Positions 1 to 5,378 of a stretch of DNA of 6,467 bases are shown here, piece by piece. The position numbers and the translations under genes were made by a program. Every line of letters begins with the position of its first letter. Positions within the stretch are counted from its first letter, which is position 1. The stretch is taken from positions 1 to 6,467 of the forward strand of contig CAKUYM010000247.1 in the NCBI GenBank assembly GCA_934716785.1, written 5' to 3'. Source of the DNA: an uncultured Bacteroides sp. GTDB lineage: Bacteria; Bacteroidota; Bacteroidia; Bacteroidales; Bacteroidaceae. The notes below the pieces were generated by a model. The model worked only from the letters and a program-made list of their open reading frames with translations, ran no database searches and was not told where the DNA came from.

Positions 1-290
1 AGATGTCGGGAACCGTGCAGAGCATAATGAACCTCTACTCCCGTAAACACGCGATGGATGGTATGCGAATTGACGTGAAGATGGCGGAATTGAAGAAAGA
101 ACTGGAAGCTGCCAAGAAACTTCCTACCGTCACCGGATATGAGGAGGAGCTGAAGAATTATCACAGCTTCCTCTCCACCGTAGAGTTGTTCATAAAGGAT
201 ATGCAGAAGGCAAGAAATAAGGGGGCATATTCCGATGCTGACTATAAGGCATTGTCTGCGGCTTATGAATACGGGCTTTCCGTTATATAA
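1..290 (+). CDS. Unrecognised protein, C-terminal part (5' end outside window)
   Basis: An open frame runs from the window edge to a TAA at 288-290. The first ATG is at position 3, but no promoter or ribosome site can be seen before it, so it may be an internal methionine of a longer gene. The visible 95 residues are hydrophilic and rich in Lys, Glu and Ala, with stretches such as KMAELKKELEAAKK that suggest long helices or a short coiled coil. There is no membrane segment, Cys pair or catalytic motif. It ends in a short hydrophobic tail (YEYGLSVI). The gene converges on the AraC-type regulator, with a hairpin terminator between them. I do not recognise the family and assign no function. I am fairly sure it is coding, because the frame is open across the whole visible stretch and stops shortly before a terminator. 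Confidence 0.6.
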   Translation, partial: MSGTVQSIMNLYSRKHAMDGMRIDVKMAELKKELEAAKKLPTVTGYEEELKNYHSFLSTVELFIKDMQKARNKGAYSDADYKALSAAYEYGLSVI

Positions 291-362
291 AGAAATACAA
301 TGTCTTATTTGACAGACTTTTGTTAGAGAGAATAGGGGCAAGAATAAGACTGGGCTAAATTA

Positions 363-399
363 AAGCAGGTGTGCCGAAATAAAAAAGGCACACCTGCTT
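363..399. terminator. Bidirectional intrinsic terminator between convergent genes
   Basis: A perfect 13-bp inverted repeat (AAGCAGGTGTGCC at 363-375, GGCACACCTGCTT at 387-399) encloses an 11-base A-rich loop. The right arm is followed by CTTTCTAGTTT on the plus strand. On the minus strand the hairpin is followed by TAATTT. It lies 72 bases after the stop of the plus-strand gene and 35 bases after the stop of the minus-strand regulator, so it can end transcription from both sides. Confidence 0.85.
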
Positions 400-434
400 C
401 TTTCTAGTTTCATTAACTTCTACTTATTCCGTAT

Positions 435-1292
435 TTATTCCACGGGAATATAAATCTCGGTCAACAACTCTTCGGGAGCCGTTTTGCACGGATCGTTCAG
501 GTAGCGTTCGCCACTGGCTTCGTCGCGCAACGTACACTCCATTTCGGGCAGGTATTTTCCACAAATGGTGTCATACACAGTTTGCAGATTGTCGTATGAT
601 CCTTTGTAAAGGAAAATGGCATAACGTCCGGCAGGAAGCGTCTTGAAGCCTATGTCACCTTTCGGTGTCACTTGCACAGGCATTACCATACATACATCAG
701 TACGCAATTTCTCGGTAGGCGTCACTTTGGGGTCATCGTGATAGATACAAAGCGGACTGAAATCCCCCATTGGCAGATTTTGTTCTTTGACAAACTGCCA
801 CAAGCGTTCCCAAGTACCACCGTAGTCATTTAGTTTATAATCGCCCGACAGGCGAATATAAATCACATTTCTTGCAGGTATGTTCTTAATCTCACTTTTC
901 AGCTCCAATTCCGGTCTGATAATCGCAGGTTTCATAATTACAAAATTTTTATTGTTTCGATACTCTAAAGGTGAAATACCATAAAATTGCTTGAAGACTT
1001 TCGACAATGAAGAGGGAGACGAATATCCGATACGATAGGCGATATCGGCAATCGGAATATCCGAGTAGCGGAGTAAACGTGCGGCAGCCTCAGTCCGCGT
1101 CCGGACAATAAACGTGCCAACCGGTTCACCGAGAAATGCTTTCATTATCCGGTGGAAGTAAAAAGGAGAGAAATTGGAAACCTTGGCCAGCGATTTTAAA
1201 TCAATGTCTTCTCCTAAATGCTGATTGATATACTCTACCACGACATTCACGCACTTTTGATACTCTTCTTTGGTTGTTTTCTTCTGTTGCAT
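435..1292 (-). CDS. AraC family transcriptional regulator with GyrI-like effector domain
   Basis: A 285-residue predicted DNA-binding regulator. Residues about 14-113 form an AraC/XylS double helix-turn-helix: the first HTH is around IDLKSLAKVSNFSPFYFHRI (30-49), and the second around PIADIAYRIGYSSPSSLSKV (80-99), ending in the family signature FKQFYGISPLEYR. Residues about 130-284 match the GyrI-like/SbmC effector-binding fold, with the typical SGDY, KGSYDNLQTVYD and final EIYIPVE segments. Having the DNA-binding half first and the ligand half last is the Rob/SoxS-plus-GyrI architecture. Relatives of this kind sense small hydrophobic or cationic molecules; the ligand here is unknown. It starts at an ATG on an A-rich leader with no clear Shine-Dalgarno, usual for Bacteroides. 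It is transcribed away from the winged-helix gene at 1524 and could regulate its own gene or that neighbour, though the sequence does not show this. Family assignment is firm. Confidence 0.93.
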   Translation of the reverse strand: MQQKKTTKEEYQKCVNVVVEYINQHLGEDIDLKSLAKVSNFSPFYFHRIMKAFLGEPVGTFIVRTRTEAAARLLRYSDIPIADIAYRIGYSSPSSLSKVFKQFYGISPLEYRNNKNFVIMKPAIIRPELELKSEIKNIPARNVIYIRLSGDYKLNDYGGTWERLWQFVKEQNLPMGDFSPLCIYHDDPKVTPTEKLRTDVCMVMPVQVTPKGDIGFKTLPAGRYAIFLYKGSYDNLQTVYDTICGKYLPEMECTLRDEASGERYLNDPCKTAPEELLTEIYIPVE

Positions 1293-1315
1293 AGTTTGAT
1301 TGTTATTTCACTTTG

Positions 1316-1323
1316 CAAAGGTA
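1316..1323 (-). promoter_or_regulatory. Bacteroides-type -7 box (TACCTTTG) of the AraC/GyrI gene
   Basis: On the minus strand TACCTTTG matches the Bacteroides -7 consensus TAnnTTTG exactly. It would place the transcript start about 17 bases before the ATG at 1292. No good TTTG-like -33 element sits 19-21 bases upstream, where the sequence is a T-run and AAGT/CAAG. The promoter may therefore be weak or need an activator. Confidence 0.45.
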
Positions 1324-1523
1324 CTGCTAAAAAAAGGAACCGACTTGTCCGATGTTGCTATTCATTATAATATAGTAAATGCCTCTGTTTTTTAGTTGTT
1401 TGTGGTAAAATGGAACTTAATGTTTTAAATAATGTAAAAAGTGCAACCTAAAGTGGCGCTTTTATTATAATATAATATTAAAATCATTATATTGTGACCA
1501 AATTATTAAACAAACAATAGCCC

Positions 1524-1748
1524 ATGGATAAAAACATAGTTGGGACGAACGCCGGAAAGATTTGGCGTGCCCTGAAGGAAGTTGGTGAGATTTCAATACC
1601 GGAATTAGCGAGACGGTTGAACCTTAGTGTGGAGAGTACGGCATTGGCTGCCGGTTGGCTGGCAAGAGAAAACAAAATTTGCATTCAACGAAAAAACGGA
1701 CTGATAATTCTGTCCGATGAAAACACTTTCCCTTTCAGTTTTGGATAG
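1524..1748 (+). CDS. Small winged helix-turn-helix protein (DUF2582 / PF10771 type)
   Basis: A 74-residue protein that is essentially one winged-helix domain. Helix 1 lies in GTNAGKIWRALKEVG (7-21), the helix-turn-helix around ISIPELARRLNLSVESTALA (23-42), and the wing is the hairpin NKICIQRKNGLIIL (50-63). The N-terminal GTNAGKIW and the AAGWLARENKI segment are typical of the small winged-helix proteins common in Bacteroidetes, usually 65-80 residues. Such proteins are presumed to bind nucleic acid, but their targets are not known. Start is the ATG after an A-rich leader; the context CCCATGG has no Shine-Dalgarno. The gene is divergent from the AraC-type regulator across a 231-base AT-rich gap whose only plus-strand promoter-like element is an imperfect TATATTG at 1488-1494. 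The next gene has its own promoter, so co-transcription is possible but not required. Confidence 0.88.
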   Translation: MDKNIVGTNAGKIWRALKEVGEISIPELARRLNLSVESTALAAGWLARENKICIQRKNGLIILSDENTFPFSFG

Positions 1749-1751
1749 TGT

Positions 1752-1770
1752 GGATTTTGTGTGGAAATCC
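1752..1770. other. Short inverted repeat overlapping a promoter
   Basis: GGATTT (1752-1757) and AAATCC (1765-1770) are perfect inverted arms around a 7-base loop, just after the stop of the winged-helix gene. There is no immediate T-run, so it is a poor intrinsic terminator. It covers the -33 area of the following gene's promoter and could instead be an operator. Chance is also possible for a 6-bp arm. Confidence 0.3.
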
Positions 1771-1790
1771 GGCAGGAATGTGTATTTTTG
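1756..1790 (+). promoter_or_regulatory. Bacteroides-type promoter of the TIGR02757 gene
   Basis: TATTTTTG at 1783-1790 fits the -7 consensus TAnnTTTG. A TTTG lies at 1756-1759 (23-base gap), and a weaker TGTG at 1760-1763 has the better 19-base spacing. The transcript would start near 1796, giving a leader of about 40 bases that includes both copies of the duplicated start region. Confidence 0.55.
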
Positions 1791-1810
1791 CGCTTTCAAT
1801 GATTGATACA

Positions 1811-1842
1811 TATTCACAATGACAGATATTCACAATGACTGA
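1811..1842 (+). repeat. 16-bp tandem duplication of the translation start region, with 7-codon leader ORF
   Basis: Two abutting 16-base units, TATTCACAATGACAGA (1811-1826) and TATTCACAATGACTGA (1827-1842), differ at one base. Each contains an ATG with the same upstream context. The first ATG (1819) opens a leader reading MTDIHND that stops at TGA 1840-1842. The second ATG (1835) begins the TIGR02757 protein in another frame. The leader stop thus overlaps the beginning of the main gene, allowing termination-reinitiation or competition for ribosomes. That effect is inferred. Confidence 0.8.
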
Positions 1843-2542
1843 GGATATAAGGAACAAGCTCTTGATGTATGCGGAAATTTATCATTGCGCGGATTTTATA
1901 GCAAGCGACCCCGTGCAGTTTCCTCATCGCTATACGCAGAAGCAGGATATTGAAATCAGTGGCTTGTTGACCGCAATGATGAGTTTCGGCAATCGTAAAC
2001 AGATTTTGAAGAAAGCGGATGAGCTGCATATACTGATGGGAGATTCGCCCTATCGGTATGTGCTGTCTCGTCAATGGGAGAAAGATTTTCCTTCCGGAGC
2101 GACTAATAGCTTTTATCGTATGCTGTCGTATGCCGATTTCTACGGATATTTTCATCGGTTGTATATAGCCTACACACAGTTTGAAAGTTTGGAAGACACT
2201 TTGCAGGTGTATCCCGGCATACCCATGGAGAAGTTATGTTCATTTCTCGAAGTGTCTGCCAAGAGCCCTCAAAAGAAACTCAATATGTTTTTGCGTTGGA
2301 TGATTCGTCGGGACTCGGAGGTTGATTTTGGAATTTGGAAAAGCTTTGACTGCAAGGAACTCATTGTTCCCTTGGATACGCATGTCTGCCGTGTAGCTTA
2401 CTGTTTCAAATTGACGGATACGGAAACCTTCTCTCTGAAAAATGCCCGTCGGATAACGGCTGCATTGGCAGAAGTTTTTCCGGATGATCCCTGTTTGGGT
2501 GATTTTGCCTTGTTCGGATTAGGGGTGAATGGGGAGATTTAA
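1835..2542 (+). CDS. TIGR02757 (DUF2400) family protein
   Basis: A 235-residue soluble protein of the TIGR02757 family, common in Bacteroidetes and of unknown function. Diagnostic segments appear in the expected order: EISGLLTAMMSFGNRKQIL (40-58), KKLNMFLRWMIRRDSEVDFG (147-166), LIVPLDTHVCRVA (176-188) and the C-terminal DPCLGDFALFGLGV (218-231). The PLDTHV segment with Asp181 resembles the catalytic-aspartate region of helix-hairpin-helix DNA glycosylases. A DNA-related role is a reasonable inference, but I do not see a convincing GPD hairpin or an iron-sulfur Cys cluster. Start is the ATG at 1835, since the upstream ATG at 1819 runs into a stop after seven codons. Length is close to the family norm and the end looks natural, so I see no truncation. 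The sequence after it is degraded accessory DNA. Confidence 0.9.
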   Translation: MTEDIRNKLLMYAEIYHCADFIASDPVQFPHRYTQKQDIEISGLLTAMMSFGNRKQILKKADELHILMGDSPYRYVLSRQWEKDFPSGATNSFYRMLSYADFYGYFHRLYIAYTQFESLEDTLQVYPGIPMEKLCSFLEVSAKSPQKKLNMFLRWMIRRDSEVDFGIWKSFDCKELIVPLDTHVCRVAYCFKLTDTETFSLKNARRITAALAEVFPDDPCLGDFALFGLGVNGEI

Positions 2543-2559
2543 TGGATTTCCTTAATTTT

Positions 2560-2589
2560 ATGACAATCAATAATATATATTTTTGTCAT
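2560..2589 (+). terminator. Weak hairpin after the TIGR02757 gene
   Basis: ATGACAA (2560-2566) and TTGTCAT (2583-2589) form a perfect 7-bp stem with a 16-base AT-rich loop, 18 bases after the stop codon. The stem is short and no strong T-run follows (GTACTTAAATTTTTAG). The right arm overlaps a -7-like TATTTTTG (2578-2585), so it may be a poor terminator, a promoter element or chance. Confidence 0.25.
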
Positions 2590-2605
2590 GTACTTAAATT
2601 TTTAG

Positions 2606-2774
2606 GTTACTTATATGTTGGAGACCAAGCAAACGGTAGAGCGTGAATATTCATCTTAGTTGTCAATAAGCGATAATTATGAGAAGTATGTTGGTTTCTT
2701 TGGATGAGATACATCTCCCTTCCAAAGAGGGAATACGAGATATACAGGCTTGGAGCCTGAATGAAGTCTTGTAA
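2606..2774 (+). pseudogene. Remnant of an ATP-binding protein, C-terminal DUF4143-type end
   Basis: Read in two frames, this stretch gives the tail of the large family of Bacteroides AAA-type ATP-binding proteins with a C-terminal DUF4143 domain. Frame one (2606-2692) reads VTYMLETKQTVEREYSS, then a TAG at 2657-2659, then LSISDNYEKYV. Frame two (2694-2774) continues VSLDEIHLPSKEGIRDIQAW and ends SLNEVL with a TAA. The expected family ending is of the form (Y)QVTY-hx-EETxEREF-x-LLSIxDNYPKYVxSLDE-x-GI-x-DWLL, so the two pieces join with one extra G near 2693. The ATPase core, Walker motifs and everything upstream are missing; a TAG at 2603-2605 precedes the recognisable part. No functional product is expected. 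The family call rests on recalled motifs, not a search. Confidence 0.72.
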
Positions 2775-2796
2775 ATTCTTGTTCTTCTAAAAAATT

Positions 2797-2874
2797 GGAA
2801 TCGCACGTACGGTGGTGTGAGAGGTCGGAAAACGAAAGTAGGAGAAAAACTACTTCGTTTTCCTCCTACTCGAT
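2797..2874 (+). mobile_element. 3' remnant of a group II intron (part of domain V, and domain VI)
   Basis: GCACGTACGGTGGTGTGAGA (2803-2822), followed by GGTCGG, is the characteristic 3' strand of bacterial group II intron domain V and the linker after it. A strong hairpin follows: GTAGGAG (2838-2844) pairs with CTCCTAC (2863-2869), extended by AAAAC/GTTTT around a TACTTC loop. This fits domain VI. The run then ends CTACTCGAT at 2866-2874, a usual bacterial intron 3' end, with A2868 placed as a branch-point candidate seven bases from the end. The matching 5' strand of domain V (ACCGTACGTG-like) is absent: similarity seems to begin near the GGAA at 2797-2800. No reverse transcriptase or domains I-IV are present. 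It is therefore a dead fragment that could not splice or move. Confidence 0.62.
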
Positions 2875-2903
2875 TGTTTATCTGAAATATTTGTTTATCT
2901 TTG
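2873..2903 (+). promoter_or_regulatory. Bacteroides-type promoter of the Rpn-type nuclease gene
   Basis: TATCTTTG at 2896-2903 matches the TAnnTTTG -7 box exactly, and ATTG at 2873-2876 sits 19 bases upstream as a near-consensus -33 box. Transcription would begin near 2909, about 21 bases before the ATG. The -33 element lies on the right-hand boundary of the intron remnant. Confidence 0.6.
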
Positions 2904-2930
2904 TAATTCAATAAGTTATAAATAAAAAAT

Positions 2931-3878
2931 ATGGAAAATAACAGCAACCGGATAATTCGCTTTGACTGGGCGATGAAAAGACTGCTCCGCAATAAGGCAA
3001 ACTTCAGTGTACTTGAGGGGTTGCTTACTACATTGTTGGGAGAGAAGATTATTATTCAGAAGCTCCTTGAAAGCGAAAGTAATCAGGAGGATGAATATGA
3101 CAAGTATAACCGTGTGGACATGCTTGCCGAGAACTCCAAAGGTGAGCTTGTCCTGATAGAGGTGCAGAATAATAATGAATATGCCTATTTTCAGTGCATG
3201 CTGTTCGGTACTTCCAAACTGGTGACTGAATACATCAATAGAGGCAACAATTATGACAAAATACGTAAGGTGTATAGTGTCAATATTGTCTATTTTTCAT
3301 TAGGGCATGGAACAGACTTTATATATCATGGAAAGACAGAGTTCAGAGGTATCCATCAAGGAGATATCCTTGAATTAACTCCATTCCAAAAACAGGCATT
3401 CAAGGTCAATGCAGTTAGTCAGCTTTATCCAGAATATTATATTTTGAAGGTAAACGAATTTGATCAGGTGGCCAAAAGCCCTCTTGAAGAATGGATTTAT
3501 TATTTGAATACAGGTGAAATACCTTCTGATGCTACGGCTCCCGGACTTGAAGAAGCACGAGAAAGATTGAAATTGGACAGCATGACGAAAGATGAGTTGT
3601 CGGCTTATTATCGGCATTTGGACAATATAGTGATTCTGCGCGATAATATTTATACGGAACGTGCTGAAGGCAGAATGGAAGGTAGAATGGAAGGTAGAAT
3701 GGAAGGCAGAGTGGAAGGTAGAATGGAAGGTATAGCTGAGGGTATAGTAAAGGGCAGGGCAGAAGGAATGAGAGAAGCCAACTTGGATAATGCCCGTAAT
3801 CTTAAAAAAATGGGAGTAGCCATTGATGTTATTTCACAGGCTACAAAGCTTTCTAAAGAGGAAATAGAAGGGTTATAA
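2931..3878 (+). CDS. Rpn family nuclease / putative transposase (PD-(D/E)XK, PDDEXK_2)
   Basis: A 315-residue protein of the Rpn/PDDEXK_2 family, often labelled recombination-promoting nuclease or putative transposase. The N-terminal FDWAMKRLLRNKANFSVLEG (11-30) is the family opening. The nuclease core shows Asp63 in NRVDMLAENSKGELVLIEVQ, with Glu77 and Gln79 forming the ExQ version of the metal-binding motif. QCMLFGTSKLVTEYI (88-102) and VYSVNIVYF (114-122) complete the core. The C-terminal third has nine four-residue units (EGRM-like, 246-281) and ends in a helical ARNLKKMGVAIDVISQATKL region (288-307), usual for the family. Members are DNA endonucleases that stimulate recombination, and some E. 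coli ones act in phage defence. All core residues are present, so it looks intact. It has its own promoter next to relics of other accessory genes, and converges on the membrane-protein operon with a 23-base gap that holds no convincing terminator. Confidence 0.92.
   Translation: MENNSNRIIRFDWAMKRLLRNKANFSVLEGLLTTLLGEKIIIQKLLESESNQEDEYDKYNRVDMLAENSKGELVLIEVQNNNEYAYFQCMLFGTSKLVTEYINRGNNYDKIRKVYSVNIVYFSLGHGTDFIYHGKTEFRGIHQGDILELTPFQKQAFKVNAVSQLYPEYYILKVNEFDQVAKSPLEEWIYYLNTGEIPSDATAPGLEEARERLKLDSMTKDELSAYYRHLDNIVILRDNIYTERAEGRMEGRMEGRMEGRVEGRMEGIAEGIVKGRAEGMREANLDNARNLKKMGVAIDVISQATKLSKEEIEGL
3666..3773 (+). repeat. 12-bp in-frame tandem repeat coding EGRM-like units
   Basis: Nine consecutive 12-base units (consensus GAAGGTAGAATG) encode EGRM, EGRM, EGRM, EGRV, EGRM, EGIA, EGIV, KGRA, EGMR. 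The first five are nearly identical in DNA, while the last four have drifted. Because 12 is a multiple of three, copy-number change would alter linker length without breaking the frame. Similar repeats are common in Rpn-type proteins. Confidence 0.85.
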
Positions 3879-3901
3879 TATATATCTTGGATATTATGTG
3901 A

Positions 3902-4402
3902 TTAATTCGGTTGAATGCACCGAAAGTTTTCATCATATAGCCCAACAAGCAGACTTTGTCCCTTATCGTTTATTTTCAGGCCACCATACCGGGCTTTCTG
4001 ATAAAGGCTATCTTGTCCCTCTTCAAAGAAAAAAGATTCGGCACCGAGAAATATTCGCTTGTTCACTATCTTATATCTGATAGCTATTTCATTGCTATTC
4101 AGTGGTGTCAAAGCATATTGCAACCTGATAAGCTGCCCTACTTGATTGCTGTCCGTTCGGAGTATGGCATAGCCATGTGCGGCAGTTTGTTTATTTATTA
4201 ATGCTGATGAGGATGAGCTTATTTCATAGTTGAGATTCATGTAATCCCCTTGCATAAGAGAGCGAGGGTCGACAGGTGCTAAAGGTAATAGCACTAACTG
4301 TCCGTCTTTCAATGTTTGTTCTTTTTGGAAGACCGACCAGTTGAAGTATCCCAATAGCAATATAAGGTTGGCAATAATCAATATCCGGCTATACTTTTTC
4401 AT
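3902..4402 (-). CDS. GDYXXLXY domain-containing membrane-anchored protein
   Basis: A 166-residue protein with an N-terminal hydrophobic segment (about 5-24, ILIIANLILLLGYFNWSVF) after a positive MKKYSR start, which acts as signal anchor. The family motif is GDYMNLNY at 52-59, preceded by LLPLAPVDPRSLMQ. The C-terminal half has the other usual blocks: FFFEEGQ (124-130) and ARYGGLKINDKGQSLLVGLYD (137-157). The soluble part is predicted to face the periplasm. Its function is unknown; family members are typically encoded beside DUF2157 and DUF4401 proteins, as here. Its ATG overlaps the last 14 bases of the DUF4401 gene (KHEKV-stop read in another frame), so translation is probably coupled. It is the last gene of the operon. 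Confidence 0.9.
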   Translation of the reverse strand: MKKYSRILIIANLILLLGYFNWSVFQKEQTLKDGQLVLLPLAPVDPRSLMQGDYMNLNYEISSSSSALINKQTAAHGYAILRTDSNQVGQLIRLQYALTPLNSNEIAIRYKIVNKRIFLGAESFFFEEGQDSLYQKARYGGLKINDKGQSLLVGLYDENFRCIQPN

Positions 4403-5378
4403 GTTTTATTCTTTTTTGAGTAAGGAAATACCAAGCTGCGATAAATCCAATTCCTACGAAGAAAAGTGTAATGGACTTGATAAGCAGACTTAGATTCAAA
4501 TCGTAGTAATATTTGGAGACGGCATAGATAAAGAGCAGGAGCGAAGCCGCACATTCTGCTTTATAGCCGTAATGGAAACATATCAGAATCAGCAGCAAAC
4601 TGCCGGATAAATAAGGAGCGGATACAGTGGGCAGGCAGATGATGAGACAAAGAATGTAAATGCCGGTTTGGCGTATCGGGTTGTCCACTTGCATGACTTT
4701 CATTATCCGTTGCACCATGACAAGAATCCCCATCCACATGAAGACAGATAAGATAGAGAATATAGCCAAATGATTTACTCCGAGTATCAGAAATTCGATT
4801 GACAAGCCCCCCATTAAAACGAGGCAAGAGGTGAACAGCCCGTAGTGGAATGGCATGTACTTGGAAAGACTGTGGCCGAACCGGGAAAGGCGGTTATTCA
4901 GTAGACCATATATCTTTATTTCAAAAAGATTGGTGAGCAGGAATGCTGCCATGACAGGAACTGCTGCTATTTCCAAAGGATAGGAAGAAGAAAAGAGATG
5001 AGTGATTTCTCCAAATAGGGATATGATAAATGTAATCACCGAAAGAAAGGGAAGAATAAATCCTCTCGATAGCAGGAAGGTAAGAATGCTTATCCCTATA
5101 AGTGTAATGAAAAATATATTTATATGATTGCCAAACCCAAAGGCAACCAATACGCATCCGGCAACGTATAGTGTAATATTCATCGCATCCAAGAAAGATT
5201 TGATAACGAGACGGCTGACTGCCAATGTGGCAATAATCAACAAACTACCCACTAATAGGTAGGATGTCTCTGAACGTAGGACTCTGGTAAGAGCGAGAAA
5301 GCCGAGAAAGAAGAATGCAGTCAGTATTCCACCGATGATGGACACGACTCGGATTGTGAGATTATGCTTCTGTTCCAT
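4389..5378 (-). CDS. DUF4401 multi-pass membrane protein
   Basis: A 329-residue, strongly hydrophobic protein with roughly 11-12 predicted membrane segments (among them 11-31, 38-57, 87-103, 108-124, 178-194, 203-222, 258-273 and 298-318). The C-terminal signature YYDLNLSLLIKSITLFFVGI (291-310), followed by a last helix and a basic tail (TQKRIKHEK), fits DUF4401. The loop at about 153-177 (EIKIYGLLNNRLSRFGHSLS) is basic and probably cytoplasmic. No transporter or enzyme motif is visible; function is unknown. It lies between the DUF2157 and GDYXXLXY genes and overlaps them by 17 and 14 bases. That makes a shared membrane complex or pathway a plausible inference. Confidence 0.88.
   Translation of the reverse strand: MEQKHNLTIRVVSIIGGILTAFFFLGFLALTRVLRSETSYLLVGSLLIIATLAVSRLVIKSFLDAMNITLYVAGCVLVAFGFGNHINIFFITLIGISILTFLLSRGFILPFLSVITFIISLFGEITHLFSSSYPLEIAAVPVMAAFLLTNLFEIKIYGLLNNRLSRFGHSLSKYMPFHYGLFTSCLVLMGGLSIEFLILGVNHLAIFSILSVFMWMGILVMVQRIMKVMQVDNPIRQTGIYILCLIICLPTVSAPYLSGSLLLILICFHYGYKAECAASLLLFIYAVSKYYYDLNLSLLIKSITLFFVGIGFIAAWYFLTQKRIKHEKV

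Noticed and set aside
1605..1817. Minus-strand ORFs over the winged-helix gene
   Set aside because: They have low-complexity, unrecognisable translations, while the plus-strand frame has a clear winged-helix fold.
2679..2774. 31-codon ORF (MRSMLVSLDE...) as a stand-alone small gene
   Set aside because: Its residues continue the DUF4143-type tail of the preceding frame after a one-base shift, so it is part of a pseudogene.
2663..2992. 109-codon minus-strand ORF across the intergenic gap
   Set aside because: It runs antisense through the ATPase relic, the intron remnant and the nuclease promoter, then into the nuclease start. Its translation resembles no protein family.
3666..3773. Tandem repeats as a CRISPR array
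   Set aside because: Units are 12 bp, directly abutting without spacers, and lie in frame inside a coding gene.
3875..3897. ATAATAT/ATATTAT inverted repeat between the convergent nuclease and GDYXXLXY genes as a terminator
   Set aside because: The arms are AT-only and only 7 bp long, and no T-run follows, so a stable terminator is unlikely even though one would be expected here.
3898..4201. Two plus-strand ORFs opposite the GDYXXLXY gene
   Set aside because: They are antisense shadows; the minus-strand frame carries a clear family motif and a signal anchor.
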